In this document: positions 63,160-64,000 of the stretch, piece after piece
How the letters are laid out: every line of letters starts with the position of its first letter
How positions within the stretch are numbered: the stretch's first letter is position 1
NCBI RefSeq assembly: GCF_035918015.1
Contig: NZ_CP109132.1
Coordinates: 1,054,001 to 1,118,000 of the forward strand
Length of the DNA: 64,000 nt
Reading direction: 5' to 3'
From: Streptomyces sp. NBC_01754
GTDB taxonomy: Bacteria; Actinomycetota; Actinomycetes; Streptomycetales; Streptomycetaceae
Notes under the pieces: generated by a model
What the model was told of the DNA's origin: nothing
Databases searched by the model: none
The model's input: only the letters and a program-made list of their open reading frames with translations
Translations under genes and position numbers: made by a program

Positions 63160-64000
63160 TCAGGAGGTGGCGGGGGCACCGAAGGCGGGGATGACCGAGC
63201 CCTGGTAGGTGTCCTCGATGTACTTCTTGACCTCGTCGGAGTTGAGGATCTTCACGAGCTTCCGGACGCGGGCGTCCTTCTCGTCGCCCTCCTTGACGGC
63301 GAGGAAGTTGGCGTACGGGTTGCCCTCGGCCTTCTCCAGTGCCAGCGAGTCCTGACCCGGCTTCAGGTCGGCCTCGATGGCGTAGTTGCCGTTGATGACG
63401 GCGGCGTCGACGTCGTTGAGGGCGCGGGGCACGGTGGCGGCCTCCAGCTCCTTGAACTTCAGGCCCTTCTTGTCCGTGATGTCGCTGAGCCTGGCGTTCG
63501 TGCCCACGCCGTCCTTGAGGGTGATCAGCCCGTTCTCGGCCAGGAGCTGGAGCGCGCGGCCCTCGTTGGTGGTGTCGTTGGGCACGGCGACGGTCTGGCC
63601 GGCCTTGATGTCCTCGAGCGCCTTGACCTTCTTGGAGTAGAGGCCCAGGGGCTCCAGGTGGACGTCGACGACCGGGACGATGTGGGTGCCGTTCTTCTCG
63701 TTGAAGTCGTCCAGGTAGGGCCGGTGCTGGAAGAAGTTGGCGTCGACCTGGCCGTTCTCGGTGGCGGTGTTCGGCAGGACGTAGTCGGTGAACTCCTTCA
63801 CCTCCAGCTTGAGTCCGGCCTGGTCCGCCAGGTTCTTCTTGACGTAGTTCAGGATGTCGGCGTGCGGCGTCGGGGACGCGGCGACGACCAGTGCCTTGGA
63901 GGTGTCGGCGTTCGCACCCGACTCCTTCTTGGAGGCGGGGTCGGAGTCGGTGCCGCAGGCGCCGAGCCCGAGGGCGAGCGCGGCGGTGGCGGCGGCAGCG
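63160..64000 (-). CDS. metQ: MetQ/NlpA-family ABC transporter substrate-binding lipoprotein, 5' end beyond window
   Basis: Periplasmic-type binding lipoprotein for methionine import. The visible part includes a lipobox (LALGLGACG) close to the window edge, so only the signal peptide start is missing. Family motifs seen are PTPHADILNYVKKNL, VDANFFQHRPYLDDFN, AVPNDTTNEGRALQLL and the final QGSVIPAFG. The cognate permease and ATPase genes should lie just outside the window on the upstream side. Confidence 0.92.
   Translation of the reverse strand, partial: AAAATAALALGLGACGTDSDPASKKESGANADTSKALVVAASPTPHADILNYVKKNLADQAGLKLEVKEFTDYVLPNTATENGQVDANFFQHRPYLDDFNEKNGTHIVPVVDVHLEPLGLYSKKVKALEDIKAGQTVAVPNDTTNEGRALQLLAENGLITLKDGVGTNARLSDITDKKGLKFKELEAATVPRALNDVDAAVINGNYAIEADLKPGQDSLALEKAEGNPYANFLAVKEGDEKDARVRKLVKILNSDEVKKYIEDTYQGSVIPAFGAPATS

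Overview
The window is a GC-rich chromosomal segment with tightly packed, mostly leftward genes, many GTG and TTG starts and 1-4 bp stop/start overlaps. Gene content places it in the conserved core chromosome of a Streptomyces. The order aroC, aroE, mltG, ruvX, alaS, rpsD, rarA, hisS, relA, apt, secF, secD, yajC, ruvB, ruvA, ruvC, yebC, pdxT/pdxS, PI-mannoside genes, thrS, ssgB, cobT and metQ is the one I know from model streptomycetes, and SsgB is an actinomycete-specific sporulation protein. I see no insertion sequence, prophage, CRISPR array or biosynthetic cluster.

Layout. Positions 1-8.0 kb: shikimate genes (aroC, cut by the window edge, and aroE), the septal transglycosylase mltG, ruvX, alaS and two small membrane-associated proteins. 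8.1-14 kb: a STAND-type ATPase without a DNA-binding domain, rpsD divergent from a DUF2470 gene across a near-consensus iron box, rarA and a VKOR protein. 14.4-25.8 kb: hisS, an MBL hydrolase, a secreted cyclophilin, a DUF349 protein, relA, apt, secF, secD and yajC. 26-30.7 kb: ruvBAC, yebC, a broken pdxT and an intact pdxS. 30.8-34.2 kb: a LemA-like protein and the three-gene set for phosphatidylinositol and its mannosides. 34.6-44.8 kb: a membrane protein, a HIT protein, thrS, an exonuclease, two identical tRNA-Val(CAC) genes around an SRPBCC/membrane gene pair, and ssgB. 45-55.6 kb: small regulators and enzymes, pabB/pabC, a five-gene tRNA cluster (Gly, Cys, three Val), an aminoglycoside-phosphotransferase-like gene, a Ser/Thr kinase and a SpoU methyltransferase. 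55.6-64 kb: a siroheme/cobalamin group (fused SirC-CobA, a BluB-CobT fusion with a very long disordered tail, and CobL), a GNAT protein and the start of metQ.

Points most worth a second look: (1) pdxT has lost its start region and a central block carrying the catalytic cysteine, while pdxS is intact; (2) a 17/19 match to the DmdR/IdeR iron box lies in the 56-bp gap between rpsD and the DUF2470 gene; (3) sigma-R-like promoters precede yajC and relA; (4) the DEDDh exonuclease at 39.6 kb carries Arg where the family has its catalytic His; (5) a perfect 8-8-8 inverted repeat lies between the SRPBCC gene and the large membrane protein; (6) BluB and CobT are fused behind about 600 residues of Pro/Ala/Glu-rich sequence. 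Nothing here amounts to a wholly new defence or metabolic system. The unusual signals are regulatory sites and lesions in otherwise ordinary core genes. Homology calls rest on recognising motifs and family features by eye, with no database search.
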